DNA from: JBGSKY01 sp041740995
Lineage (GTDB): Bacteria; Planctomycetota; Planctomycetia; Pirellulales; Pirellulaceae
DNA length: 64,000 nt
Assembly: GCA_041740995.1 (NCBI GenBank)
Contig: JBGSKY010000311.1
Span: 1-64,000, forward strand
Reading direction: 5' to 3'
Below are positions 8,263 to 16,553 of the stretch, piece by piece. Position numbers and translations under genes: made by a program. Under the pieces are notes generated by a model that saw only the letters and a list, made by a program, of their open reading frames with translations, did no database searches and was not told the DNA's origin. Numbering within the stretch: the stretch's first letter is position 1; every line of letters begins with the position of its first letter.

Positions 8263-10341
8263 TCAACCACGCGGCTTTGGAACTCGCCGCGAAGAAGAGT
8301 TCGTATTGCGTTTGCGTTGCCGGCCAACGTGAGAACGCGTTGACTCGGCAGCATCCTCAATTGGTTTGCCAATGTTGTCTTTGCATCTCAATATTTTGTC
8401 ACGAAGTGCTGCTGCTCGCTCAAACTCCAAATTTTCTGCGGCCGATAACATTTCGTCTTCTAGCGATTTCACGTACAGCTCAGTGATTATCTCTCCGCCA
8501 ACATCACGACGAACAATATCTCGAACCTTTTTACGAACCTCCGCAGCCGCTTGAATTCCAGCAGTGATATTTCGCTTGACCGTTGTCGGCGTGATATTGT
8601 TCTTACGATTGTAAGCTTCTTGCCGCTGGCGACGTCGCGCCGTCTCCTCGATTGCGTTCTGCATCGATTCGGTCATTCGATCAGCGTAAAGTATGACCTT
8701 TGAATTCACATTTCTAGCCGCACGACCAATCGTTTGAACCAGCGACGTTTCACTCCGCAAAAAGCCCTCTTTATCCGCGTCCAAGATGGCGACTAATGAA
8801 ACTTCAGGCAGGTCCAGGCCTTCGCGAAGGAGGTTGACTCCAACCAATACATCACATCGCCCTTCACGCAGATCTTGAAGCAATGCGACGCGTTCGAACG
8901 CATTGAGCTCGCTGTGCAGCCAGCGGCATTTCACGTCGTTATCGGAGAGAAAGGCTGCGAGATCTTCGGCAAGACGCTTCGTCAGGGCAGTCACCAGAAC
9001 GCGATCACCCATCGCGGTTCGCTCGCGGATTTGTCCAAGCAAATGCATCACTTGACCACGTGCCGGAACGACTTCGCAAACCGGATCAAGCAAGCCGGTC
9101 GGACGAATAATCTGCTCGACAATCTCGCCCTCACTCTTCTGCAATTCGTAGTTTGCCGGCGTTGCAGAGACGAAAATTACTTGATTGACTTTTTGCTCCC
9201 ACTCTTCGAATTGCATTGGGCGATTGTCTAATGCACTTGGCAACCGGAAGCCATGATCGACCAACGTTAGCTTGCGGCTGCGATCGCCGGCATACATCGC
9301 TCGGACTTGCGGAATGGTTACGTGCGACTCGTCGACCAGCAACAAAAAGTCGTCAGGGAAAAAATCATACAGCGTGTCGGGAGCAACGCCCGGAGGTTTG
9401 CCGGAAAGGGGCCGCGAGTAATTCTCGATTCCAGGACAATGCCCGACTTCTTGTAACATCTCGATATCAAATCGGACACGGGCATTGAGTCGCTGGGCCT
9501 CTAAGAGTTTGCCTTGGCATTTAAAATTTTCGAGCTGCTCGTCCAGTTCTTGCCGAATCAGGCCAATCGCGCTGAGCAGCCGATCTTCTGGCGTCACGAA
9601 GTGCTTGGCAGGATAGATCGCGATTTCTTGGACGCCCTGGACCGATTGGCCGCTGACCGGATTGATAATTGAAATAGCTTCAATTTCATCGCCCCACATT
9701 TCAATGCGATAGGCGAACTCTTCGTAGCTCGGCCAAACCTCAAGCGTATCACCGCGCACTCGAAATCGGCTTCGCTCAAACGCGATATCGTTGCGTTCAT
9801 ACTGAATTTCGATCAATCGCAGCAAAATGTCATCTCGCTGGACACGTTGGCCAACGGAGATTGGTACGACCATCTTCTTGTAATCTGATGGCGACCCCAG
9901 ACCGTAGATGCAAGACACGCTAGCAACTATCAGTACATCATTGCGAGAGACCAGCGCGCTGGTGGCTGCCAATCGCAATCTATCGATCTCTTCGTTGATC
10001 GATGAATCTTTCTCGATGTAAATATCCCTTTGCGGAATATATGCTTCGGGCTGGTAGTAATCGTAATAGCTTACGAAGTAGTGGACAGCGTTGTGTGGAA
10101 AGAAATCTTTGAACTCCGCGTATAACTGCGCCGCCAAAGTCTTGTTGTGACTGAGCACTAGAGTCGGACGCTGGATTTGTTGCACGATGTTCGCCATCGT
10201 GAATGTCTTTCCGCTGCCCGTGACGCCCATCAACGTCTGGTATTTTGTTCCCTCCCGCAATCCGTTGACCAATGCTTCGATAGCCTGTGGTTGATCGCCA
10301 GCAGGCTTTAAACGTTGGTCAATCTGGAATTGGTTGGTCAC
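8263..10341 (-). CDS. uvrB: Excinuclease ABC subunit B
   Basis: UvrB, 692 residues, the DNA-damage-verifying helicase-like subunit of nucleotide excision repair. Visible landmarks: Walker A GVTGSGKT at 39-46, the beta-hairpin region YYDYYQPEAYIP near residue 93, DEXH-type motif LLVDESHVTIPQ, the helicase C domain with QTIGRAARN, and the C-terminal UVR motif (LEDEMLSAAENLEFERAAALRDKI region) that contacts UvrC. Length is close to the usual 670-690, plus a basic tail ending RRVPKPRG. The start is a GTG at 10341 that overlaps the stop codon of the upstream HTH gene (GTGA), so translation is probably coupled. It converges on the glycosyltransferase gene with 15 bases between stops. Confidence 0.98.
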   Translation of the reverse strand: MTNQFQIDQRLKPAGDQPQAIEALVNGLREGTKYQTLMGVTGSGKTFTMANIVQQIQRPTLVLSHNKTLAAQLYAEFKDFFPHNAVHYFVSYYDYYQPEAYIPQRDIYIEKDSSINEEIDRLRLAATSALVSRNDVLIVASVSCIYGLGSPSDYKKMVVPISVGQRVQRDDILLRLIEIQYERNDIAFERSRFRVRGDTLEVWPSYEEFAYRIEMWGDEIEAISIINPVSGQSVQGVQEIAIYPAKHFVTPEDRLLSAIGLIRQELDEQLENFKCQGKLLEAQRLNARVRFDIEMLQEVGHCPGIENYSRPLSGKPPGVAPDTLYDFFPDDFLLLVDESHVTIPQVRAMYAGDRSRKLTLVDHGFRLPSALDNRPMQFEEWEQKVNQVIFVSATPANYELQKSEGEIVEQIIRPTGLLDPVCEVVPARGQVMHLLGQIRERTAMGDRVLVTALTKRLAEDLAAFLSDNDVKCRWLHSELNAFERVALLQDLREGRCDVLVGVNLLREGLDLPEVSLVAILDADKEGFLRSETSLVQTIGRAARNVNSKVILYADRMTESMQNAIEETARRRQRQEAYNRKNNITPTTVKRNITAGIQAAAEVRKKVRDIVRRDVGGEIITELYVKSLEDEMLSAAENLEFERAAALRDKILRCKDNIGKPIEDAAESTRSHVGRQRKRNTNSSSRRVPKPRG

Positions 10342-11492
10342 GATACACGATTAAGACGACGAGTGATTGCCTCGCCAGGTAATGGTAAGACTTTGAATTC
10401 AGCCAACAAGTCGGTCCGCAGAATGTCTTCCGGCGAATCCGTTTCATCGGCGGCTTCATATTGGACAATATATGCACCAATCTGCAAATAGTTCTCGTCG
10501 TAAATTGGCGGCCAGAACACTTCGGCTTGATGGGCCAGCGTTCGAGCTAACAATCGAGTTGCGCGGCCAGAGAATCCACTGAAGATCATCTCTAATCGAC
10601 CGAGAGATTCACGGTAGATGTAGAAAACCAAAGCCGCATCCTGGGTTCGAGTCCCTCCACCGGCGTACTTCCAGTCACCGTTGGCGTCTTCATAGTACAA
10701 ACCAGGCTGATCCGCTTTCTCAGTCTTGCTCAATTGCATTCCAGCACATGCGGACGGCGGATGTGGATCGTTCTCGCGATATCGCAGAAAGAACGGGACG
10801 CTTCGATCGGTCGCTTTCTCGACGTTGTCTTGGGCGACAAACGGTTCACACCCGAAGGCTGACGCGAAAACCAAGTCAACCGTCGGGTTGCTCTTAACGC
10901 TGCCCAAGCAAACGAGCGCCTTGTCGCCGTCGACTTCGCCAAAGTTCTCGAAGATCGATTTGGCAGAATCATGGACGATATTGTCTGGCATCGTCCCAGG
11001 GCTCCAAACGAGCGATTGCTTCAGATTTTCCAAGCCAGTCGGCAGCTCGCGGACTTTGCCTGTCCCTTCGGTTGAAATAGCTTTCGCTGTTCCGCCTAGC
11101 GTCGAAACTCCGTTGAGCACCTCACCGGCGAGCACCATATCGCTGGCGACAATCCATGCGGTATCCGCTTTATCATCATCAGGTGGCTTGCGAACGCCGA
11201 CACAGATTTCCAAACGTCGTCTACGGGCCAGCAATTCCCAAAAATTCTCAGGCTTTACCGCGAAAAGGGCCCCAGGCAAATGTTCTGGGGAGGCATATCC
11301 GTGCTCAATTAAATAATCGCACAGCCTCGAGAGCGCCTCAATCGGAATATACTTGGCTTCGTTTTTTAATAAGGCAGCGACTTGGTGGCGATCCAAGCCC
11401 GTGTATTCGACAATCGCTTTAATAGTACCCGGACGCTTCCGACGATCGGGAGTATGGCCGAGCAATTCAGCCAATCGAAACGCATATCGCAT
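10338..11492 (-). CDS. HTH protein of unknown function, coupled to uvrB
   Basis: A 384-residue protein I cannot assign to a named family. The first ~75 residues look like a Cro/CI-type helix-turn-helix (TIKAIVEYTGLDRHQVAALLKNEAKYIPIEALSRLCDYL split over residues 23-63), suggesting DNA binding. The rest (about 85-375) is a globular alpha/beta region with alternating hydrophobic strands, for example KALVCLGSVKSNPTVDLVFA near residue 190 and ALVFYIYRE near 290; no enzyme motif is obvious. ATG start at 11492. Its stop codon overlaps the GTG of uvrB, so it is the first gene of a two-gene unit. It could be a ligand- or damage-responsive regulator, but that is inference. A dyad and a 9-base direct repeat lie upstream. 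Confidence 0.8.
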   Translation of the reverse strand: MRYAFRLAELLGHTPDRRKRPGTIKAIVEYTGLDRHQVAALLKNEAKYIPIEALSRLCDYLIEHGYASPEHLPGALFAVKPENFWELLARRRRLEICVGVRKPPDDDKADTAWIVASDMVLAGEVLNGVSTLGGTAKAISTEGTGKVRELPTGLENLKQSLVWSPGTMPDNIVHDSAKSIFENFGEVDGDKALVCLGSVKSNPTVDLVFASAFGCEPFVAQDNVEKATDRSVPFFLRYRENDPHPPSACAGMQLSKTEKADQPGLYYEDANGDWKYAGGGTRTQDAALVFYIYRESLGRLEMIFSGFSGRATRLLARTLAHQAEVFWPPIYDENYLQIGAYIVQYEAADETDSPEDILRTDLLAEFKVLPLPGEAITRRLNRVS

Positions 11493-11574
11493 AATGGATC
11501 ACTGACGCTGATGAGTGAGGGGTCAAGTCCGACAAGCTATTCAAACTCAGATAGCTAAAACTTGTTAATGGATC
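11492..11574. promoter_or_regulatory. Candidate operator in front of the HTH-uvrB unit
   Basis: Upstream of the HTH gene is an interrupted dyad: AGCTAT at 11535-11540 and ATAGCT at 11551-11556, with weaker outer arms ACAAG (11532-11536) and CTTGT (11561-11565). A 9-base direct repeat TAATGGATC occurs at 11492-11500, overlapping the start codon, and again at 11566-11574. Autoregulation by the HTH protein would fit, but no binding data exist. Confidence 0.3.
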
Positions 11575-11639
11575 GCTAGATTGCTTTAGAGTAGTAGTAG
11601 TTTACCACAAGCCAAGGGGCAAATTTTTTACTTTTTGCG

Positions 11640-11861
11640 ATGAACCTGGCGTCATTCTCTCACCTTAAACCCACCAGCGAACACTTTTCCCTTAGCCGCA
11701 GCAAATGGCGTACAACCACTAAGACGCTACTAACCGATCGCAAAGTAAACGAAAATTCCTTTAAAGCCATTTCAGAAGCCGCAAATGCATTGACCGCTAC
11801 CAGCTTGCGACTCCATAAATTGCCGCTAGAGAGACTTAAAACCGCACTAAAATTAATATAA
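11640..11861 (+). CDS. Possible small basic protein (doubtful)
   Basis: A 73-residue open frame with ATG start in an otherwise empty 590-base gap. The product is rich in Lys, Arg, Ser and Thr, and its C-terminal third could form an amphipathic helix (SLRLHKLPLERLKTALKLI). There is no good ribosome binding site at usual spacing; the nearest purine run AAGGGG lies about 20 bases upstream. No family is recognised. It may equally be leader RNA of the downstream gene or chance. Confidence 0.25.
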   Translation: MNLASFSHLKPTSEHFSLSRSKWRTTTKTLLTDRKVNENSFKAISEAANALTATSLRLHKLPLERLKTALKLI

Positions 11862-12085
11862 CTTTTTCTTTTTAGGTTCCTCAATACGCCGTTACTCGCG
11901 TTCGGGAAAATCCGACTTTTCTTCCTTCAACGTCCAAGACTACTTCAATTGAAGCGAATAAACAGAGAACTAAAAAAGCGATCGCTGCGATTTGACCAAT
12001 CTCTGTTTCAGTCCGGCGATCGCTTTCTCGGAGTTGGTTTGAATAGTTGTTTGTTGGAAAGTTGATCTGCAAAAGGGGTAATTTT
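11862..12085 (+). promoter_or_regulatory. Structured leader of the coiled-coil gene
   Basis: This stretch holds unusually dense symmetry. A perfect palindrome CTTCAATTGAAG lies at 11943-11954. Two inverted repeats are interleaved: AAACAGAGA (11960-11968) with TCTCTGTTT (12000-12008), and AAAGCGATCGC (11975-11985) with GCGATCGCTTT (12016-12026). In RNA this order (A, B, A', B') has the topology of a pseudoknot; in DNA the two GCGATCGC cores could be paired operator sites. A good ribosome binding site (AAAAGGGG at 12071-12078) and ATG at 12086 follow. Which interpretation is right cannot be told from sequence. Confidence 0.45.
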
Positions 12086-12904
12086 ATGATTAAGAAATTG
12101 ATACTGGGAACACTTTTAGGCGGTGCAGCCTGCACGCTCTTGCTGGGAACCTCGGTGGCAAGCTACGTAAGGACTGGCGTTAGTACGCTGCGTCACAACG
12201 TGAAGTCTCACATTCCGGTCGACGTCGAACTTCAACGGTGCCGCGATATGATCCAACAGATCTCGCCGGAAATCGCTGGCAATCTACAGGTCGTGGCTCG
12301 CGAAGAGGTCGACCTAGCCAAGCTTCAACGTGAAATCGTCGCGAAAGAATCACGTTTGGCTGCCAGCAAATCCCAAATCCTACGCTTGCGCGACGACCTT
12401 TCCCGCGAGAAGCCACATTACGTATACGCTGGTCGAACTTACAGCACGAGCCAAGTCCGGGACGATCTCGCGTCTCGATTCGAACATTTCCAAGTCCAGG
12501 AACAGAACGTCGATCAACTGCGCAAGATCATCCTCGCACGCGAAAGCAAACTACAGTCAGCACGCCAGAATCTCGACCAGATGCTAGCCGCCAAACGGCA
12601 ATTAGAAATCGAGCTTGAGAATCTTGAGGCCCGCATGGCGATGGTTCAAGTCGCTCAGACGAGCAGCTCGCTTGCCTTGGACTCAAGTCAATTGAGCCGA
12701 ACACGTGAATTGATGTCCGAGATCGGGGCGCGGATCGATGTTGCAGAAAAACTCGCTCACAGCGAAAGCTTGCCGATCGGTCTCATCCCGCTAGAAGAAC
12801 CGCAACATACCGACATCTTGGAAGCGATTGCGACTTACTTCGATGAGTCGTCCGTGGCAAAAGATGTATCGCGTGAAGGAACCATCGACGAGAATACATT
12901 GTAA
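12086..12904 (+). CDS. Membrane-anchored coiled-coil protein
   Basis: A 272-residue protein of no recognised family. One hydrophobic segment near residues 4-24 (ILGTLLGGAACTLLLG) anchors it in the membrane or serves as signal. Residues ~65-185 are rich in Glu, Lys, Arg, Gln and Leu with heptad-like spacing and are predicted to form a long coiled coil, broken by a short motif HYVYAGRTYSTSQVRDDLAS near residue 112. The C-terminal ~80 residues are acidic. ATG at 12086 follows an AAAAGGGG ribosome binding site at good spacing; an upstream TTG in frame is ignored. It lies upstream of the FHA-kinase-sigma genes and may belong to that locus. It superficially resembles PspA-like envelope-stress proteins, but no homology is claimed. 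Confidence 0.8.
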   Translation: MIKKLILGTLLGGAACTLLLGTSVASYVRTGVSTLRHNVKSHIPVDVELQRCRDMIQQISPEIAGNLQVVAREEVDLAKLQREIVAKESRLAASKSQILRLRDDLSREKPHYVYAGRTYSTSQVRDDLASRFEHFQVQEQNVDQLRKIILARESKLQSARQNLDQMLAAKRQLEIELENLEARMAMVQVAQTSSSLALDSSQLSRTRELMSEIGARIDVAEKLAHSESLPIGLIPLEEPQHTDILEAIATYFDESSVAKDVSREGTIDENTL

Positions 12905-12937
12905 GTTCAGTTTCTGATTTTTTGAGTCATAGTCGTG

Positions 12938-13555
12938 ATGATCGATAACTTGCAGCAACGCGTTTGCTTATGGATTGACGGCGTTGGCGGCTTTGCTGTT
13001 TGCAACGCTAACCGATTCCAGTTCGGCTCAGCGTTTGAAAATGAAACGGCAAATGCAGCAGTCTACGCAGACATACCGAGAAACGCATTTGCTATTGAAA
13101 CCTCAAACGAATCGACGGTTTTATATCCGCTTTGCGAGTCTGTTGGTGTAAACGGTAAAATCGTTCAGCATGCATGCTTATTGCACTCAGAAGACATCCT
13201 TAACGTTTGCGATAGTGTGCAGCTTGTTTATCGCAGACCGCACCCGCTGAGCGCGACCGGACTTTTGGTTCTGAAGTCCCGTCATCGATGGAGTGACCAC
13301 GTCGACGCAGTTGTTTTGATGAGCCATTGCTGTGTGATTGGCAATTCGAGTTCAGCCCATATTCATAACCCAAAAAGTCAGCACCAATGGTTGCTCACTC
13401 GCAACAAAGATTGTTGGTCAGTTGCAAGAAGCGACCCTACAAGTTCGACCGGTGGTTCATCCACTGGATTTTCATCGACATGGAGTAATCCTCAACGACT
13501 AATCCCGATGCAACGTTTTCAAGATGACGGCCTGCAAATGACTTTGCAAACGTGA
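12938..13555 (+). CDS. FHA-like domain protein
   Basis: A 205-residue protein with an FHA-like N-terminal part. Residues ~25-100 show the FHA pattern of short strands, with the late Asn-Gly of the phosphothreonine-binding edge at N72-G73 (GVNGKIV) and a following L...ED.L motif. The usual Ser-Arg-x-x-His near residue 48 is degenerate (IPRNAFAI). Residues ~123-165 look like a second, partial FHA-like unit (VVLMSHCCVIGNSSSAHI). The tail is Ser/Thr-rich. FHA domains bind phosphothreonine, and a kinase gene follows after 112 bases, so a sensor or adaptor for that kinase is plausible. Start is the ATG at 12938, not the GTG just before it. Family assignment is by pattern only. Confidence 0.68.
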   Translation: MIDNLQQRVCLWIDGVGGFAVCNANRFQFGSAFENETANAAVYADIPRNAFAIETSNESTVLYPLCESVGVNGKIVQHACLLHSEDILNVCDSVQLVYRRPHPLSATGLLVLKSRHRWSDHVDAVVLMSHCCVIGNSSSAHIHNPKSQHQWLLTRNKDCWSVARSDPTSSTGGSSTGFSSTWSNPQRLIPMQRFQDDGLQMTLQT

Positions 13556-13667
13556 TCCATTATCAAGAGAGAATCCGGAATGTGAACGAACGAATATTTG
13601 ACGAATGTCCGCCCAATCCGGTTAGACTATTAAGTAACTTGACCTTCGGTTTTGATTGGAACTGCTC

Positions 13668-15731
13668 ATGATCATCACGAAACCTAATCAGCAGTTTCCG
13701 AACGCGCTGGCCGGCGGCTACGAATTCGCTTCCGGCGATCAGCCTGTTGAGGGATACACTGTTAAACGCGGGCTGGGCATCGGCGGTTTCGGTGACGTCT
13801 ACTTTGCAACCACTGACGCTGGAAAAGAAGTGGCACTCAAACGCATTCGACGCAATGCGGATATCGAAGTTCGCGGAACGCGACAGTGTCTGAATTTGCG
13901 GCACCCAAATCTTGTCGAGCTTTATGACGTTCGCCAGATCGATGAGAACCAAGCTTGGATAGTAATGGAATATATCGCTGGCAAGTCACTTCGCGAATTG
14001 CTGGACCAGCATCCAAACGGACTTCCGGAGTATCAAGCGGTTGCAATCTTCGAACAGTTGGCCGCTGGCGTTGACTACCTTCATTCGCAAGGAATTGTTC
14101 ATCGCGATTTAAAGCCGGCAAACATTTTCGTCGAAAGTGGTTACGTAAAGATTGGCGACTATGGGTTATCGAAATTCATTGCGACGTCGCGGCGGGCAGG
14201 TCAAACCGATAGTGTTGGCACATTCCATTACATGGCGCCAGAAATTGCAAAAGGCGACTATGGAAAACAAATCGATGTCTATTCATTAGGCATACTGCTT
14301 TTCGAATTGCTGTCAGGAAAAGTCCCTTTTGATGGACAGACGTCGCAAGAGATTATTGTTAAACACATGACCGACAGCCCCGACCTTTCATTGGTGCCAC
14401 CGCGTTTCCGTGCTGCCATAAACCATTCGCTGGCAAAGGACACAACGCAACGCTTCAGCGATGTTTCGAAGATGCTGGTCGCGCTGCGAATGAAGTCGCC
14501 TAATGAAAACGGACCAAATCTCGATAGCATCGACGAGGGAAACGAGTCTCTCTTGAACGGCAGCTCTCTAGAAAATGCACGGAGCTCGGAATCGATTCCC
14601 GCAGGACTGTTGCGAACGGCTTTCGAAGAGCCTATAGCAAAATCGGTCAACAAAGTCGTTGTGGATCTGATGCGAGCTTGGCGAAACATTCGATCACCAA
14701 TCGTACGTTTTATTGTCATCGTGTCGGCCGCCGCTTTGTCCTTCAATTTGGCGGGAGTTTTAGCGGGTATTGCTTATTGGACAGCAATGCTCTACCCAGT
14801 CTATTTCATTGCTCGATATTATCTGACAGCTCGCCATTCGCCCGAAGTTCATCAGCTTCCAGCGGCGAACCCGGTTCTTCGTGGACGTTCGCTGGCAGAG
14901 ACTCAGATTGCATCGACAGCACTACCCGAGCGTGTCACGATTGAGCCGCTCAAGCCATATCAGTCACCGCCTCCGGTGCAACCTTTGGTTAGAATGCCTT
15001 TCAAACAATGGCAGACGGTTCAGCGCGCTTCACTCGCCCGTCGTTCAGCAATTGATCGATGGTCCGAATGGACTGGAAGCGTCACCATCGCCGGGTTAGC
15101 ATGTTGTGTCCTTGCCATTTTAGGCGGCCTCTTGGCGCTTGGGTCTGGACGTCTGGAATCCAGCGTCTTCCTGCCGTTGACTGTGTGGATGGCTTGCACG
15201 GTTTGGGTTGGCGCCGCGGCGATACTTTGGATCAGCAAGTTTTGGGAAACTCGAACTGAAGATAGTATGACCCTCCGATTCGTCCAACTAACGTTTGGAT
15301 TAGGAGTTGGTCTGTTCGCATTTATCGTTGATCACTATTTAGCGTTACCGTGGAACGACGTTTATCGAGCCATGCTCGCCAACCCCTCAGAATTGGACGC
15401 GACATCTATTGCTGTTCACCTCTCAGAAAAACATCCAATCTACAGCCACTTCTACGATGGCAGCCGACCTCTGTTGCCAGCGTACCTGAGCTTTTTCGCG
15501 ATGCTTTTTGGTGGAATCCGTTGGTGGCGACTTTCGGACCGATTACGTCGTTATCGAATCAGTCTGACGTCGATTGTCTTCTCAATAGTTTTATGTCGCT
15601 TGCTTATCGGGCTGCTCTATTTCCCCGTACCTTTTGCGATTGCGTTCACAGGATCGCTAGCGCTTGTTTTGCAGCTTTCGGCCTATTGGAGCAATTGGCA
15701 CGAACAGACATCGAATCAATTTTCCAGCTAG
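13668..15731 (+). CDS. Membrane Ser/Thr protein kinase (Hanks type)
   Basis: A 687-residue kinase starting at the ATG at 13668 (GGA purines upstream; a TTG at 13656 is rejected). The N-terminal kinase domain (about 30-275) has glycine loop GLGIGGFG, catalytic lysine K58 (VALKRI), catalytic loop HRDLKPAN with D147, a metal-binding DYG in place of DFG at 164-166, and APE at 190-192. All catalytic residues are present, so it should be active. The C-terminal half contains about seven hydrophobic segments (345-385, 470-525, 540-558, 600-680) instead of a PASTA sensor. It sits between an FHA-like protein and a bitopic protein, upstream of an ECF sigma gene. Kinase-linked ECF sigma factors are known in planctomycetes; regulation of that sigma by phosphorylation is inference. 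Confidence 0.95.
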   Translation: MIITKPNQQFPNALAGGYEFASGDQPVEGYTVKRGLGIGGFGDVYFATTDAGKEVALKRIRRNADIEVRGTRQCLNLRHPNLVELYDVRQIDENQAWIVMEYIAGKSLRELLDQHPNGLPEYQAVAIFEQLAAGVDYLHSQGIVHRDLKPANIFVESGYVKIGDYGLSKFIATSRRAGQTDSVGTFHYMAPEIAKGDYGKQIDVYSLGILLFELLSGKVPFDGQTSQEIIVKHMTDSPDLSLVPPRFRAAINHSLAKDTTQRFSDVSKMLVALRMKSPNENGPNLDSIDEGNESLLNGSSLENARSSESIPAGLLRTAFEEPIAKSVNKVVVDLMRAWRNIRSPIVRFIVIVSAAALSFNLAGVLAGIAYWTAMLYPVYFIARYYLTARHSPEVHQLPAANPVLRGRSLAETQIASTALPERVTIEPLKPYQSPPPVQPLVRMPFKQWQTVQRASLARRSAIDRWSEWTGSVTIAGLACCVLAILGGLLALGSGRLESSVFLPLTVWMACTVWVGAAAILWISKFWETRTEDSMTLRFVQLTFGLGVGLFAFIVDHYLALPWNDVYRAMLANPSELDATSIAVHLSEKHPIYSHFYDGSRPLLPAYLSFFAMLFGGIRWWRLSDRLRRYRISLTSIVFSIVLCRLLIGLLYFPVPFAIAFTGSLALVLQLSAYWSNWHEQTSNQFSS

Positions 15732-15767
15732 CTCGACCTCAGAAACTCGATTTCGAAAGTATTGATC

Positions 15768-16553
15768 ATGCGAATATTTCTGGTGTGCCTGCTGCTTTTT
15801 CTTGGCCTAGGCGGATTCATTGCAGCCTGCGGGACGCTCATATTTTATCGAAAGGCACCACTGGCAATGGATTCAGTTCGGGGAATGGCCGCTTCGAATT
15901 CGGCAGAGGTTCGCACGCTAACGCCTCGCGAGCAAACTTACGAGCCTGTATTAGATTCAAACTTTCAATCGGAAATTGATCTTAGCCATGAACCTGCCAT
16001 CGAGCCACAATCGTCTTCGTCAACTGATGACTCGAAGGCGAACGAAAAGCCAGCCGAACTAGTGAGTTCAGCAGCGAATTGGCTACCTGAAAAACACCCG
16101 GATTGGATTACGATGCCCGATCGGCGTGATGGCAATTCCGATGTCATGACAATCGTTAGTTTGCCCTCGGAGTCGATCGAGAAAAGCGAAGCCAGTTTGA
16201 TTGAAATGGCTCGTGCAAGATTGAGTTTACTCGCGCGGAAAGAGCTCGCAGTGGATCCTCAAATTGTACAGAGCGCTGATGAAGAATGGATTGCAGAGCG
16301 AATCAGCCCGTCACAAGATCGCTTTTCAACGGAGCACGAGCTGGACGGCACCGTCCTGTACCAGATCTGGGCGGAATTGCGTCTCACGCCTGAAGCGAAA
16401 TCGCAGTTGATCGCTTGGCAATCGCAATCGCAATGGAAACCACGCTCGATGAAGATGCTTTTTTGTATGCTCGGCGCAATCACCGCTTGCGGTCTGCTGC
16501 ATTGCGGATTTGCGTGGCAAAGCGCTCGACTTGCAAGAACGATTCAGAGATGA
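15768..16553 (+). CDS. Bitopic protein of unknown function in kinase-sigma operon
   Basis: A 261-residue protein with a hydrophobic segment at each end: residues 2-26 (IFLVCLLLFLGLGGFIAACG) and near 227-249 (LFCMLGAITACGLLHCGFAW). The ~200 residues between are acidic, Ser/Glu-rich at first and then helical. No named family is recognised. It starts at ATG 15768, 37 bases after the kinase stop, and its TGA overlaps the ATG of the sigma gene (ATGA), which implies translational coupling. By position it could tether, inhibit or report to the sigma factor, as membrane anti-sigma proteins do, but no anti-sigma motif is visible. Confidence 0.78.
   Translation: MRIFLVCLLLFLGLGGFIAACGTLIFYRKAPLAMDSVRGMAASNSAEVRTLTPREQTYEPVLDSNFQSEIDLSHEPAIEPQSSSSTDDSKANEKPAELVSSAANWLPEKHPDWITMPDRRDGNSDVMTIVSLPSESIEKSEASLIEMARARLSLLARKELAVDPQIVQSADEEWIAERISPSQDRFSTEHELDGTVLYQIWAELRLTPEAKSQLIAWQSQSQWKPRSMKMLFCMLGAITACGLLHCGFAWQSARLARTIQR

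Noticed and set aside
10640..10665. tRNA T-loop-like string GGGTTCGAGTCCC
   Set aside because: The flanking bases cannot form a five-pair T-stem or an acceptor stem, and the string lies inside the HTH protein gene in its reading frame.
12086..12904. PspA/IM30 assignment for the coiled-coil protein
   Set aside because: Only the coiled-coil character is shared; there is an N-terminal membrane helix and no PspA sequence landmark.
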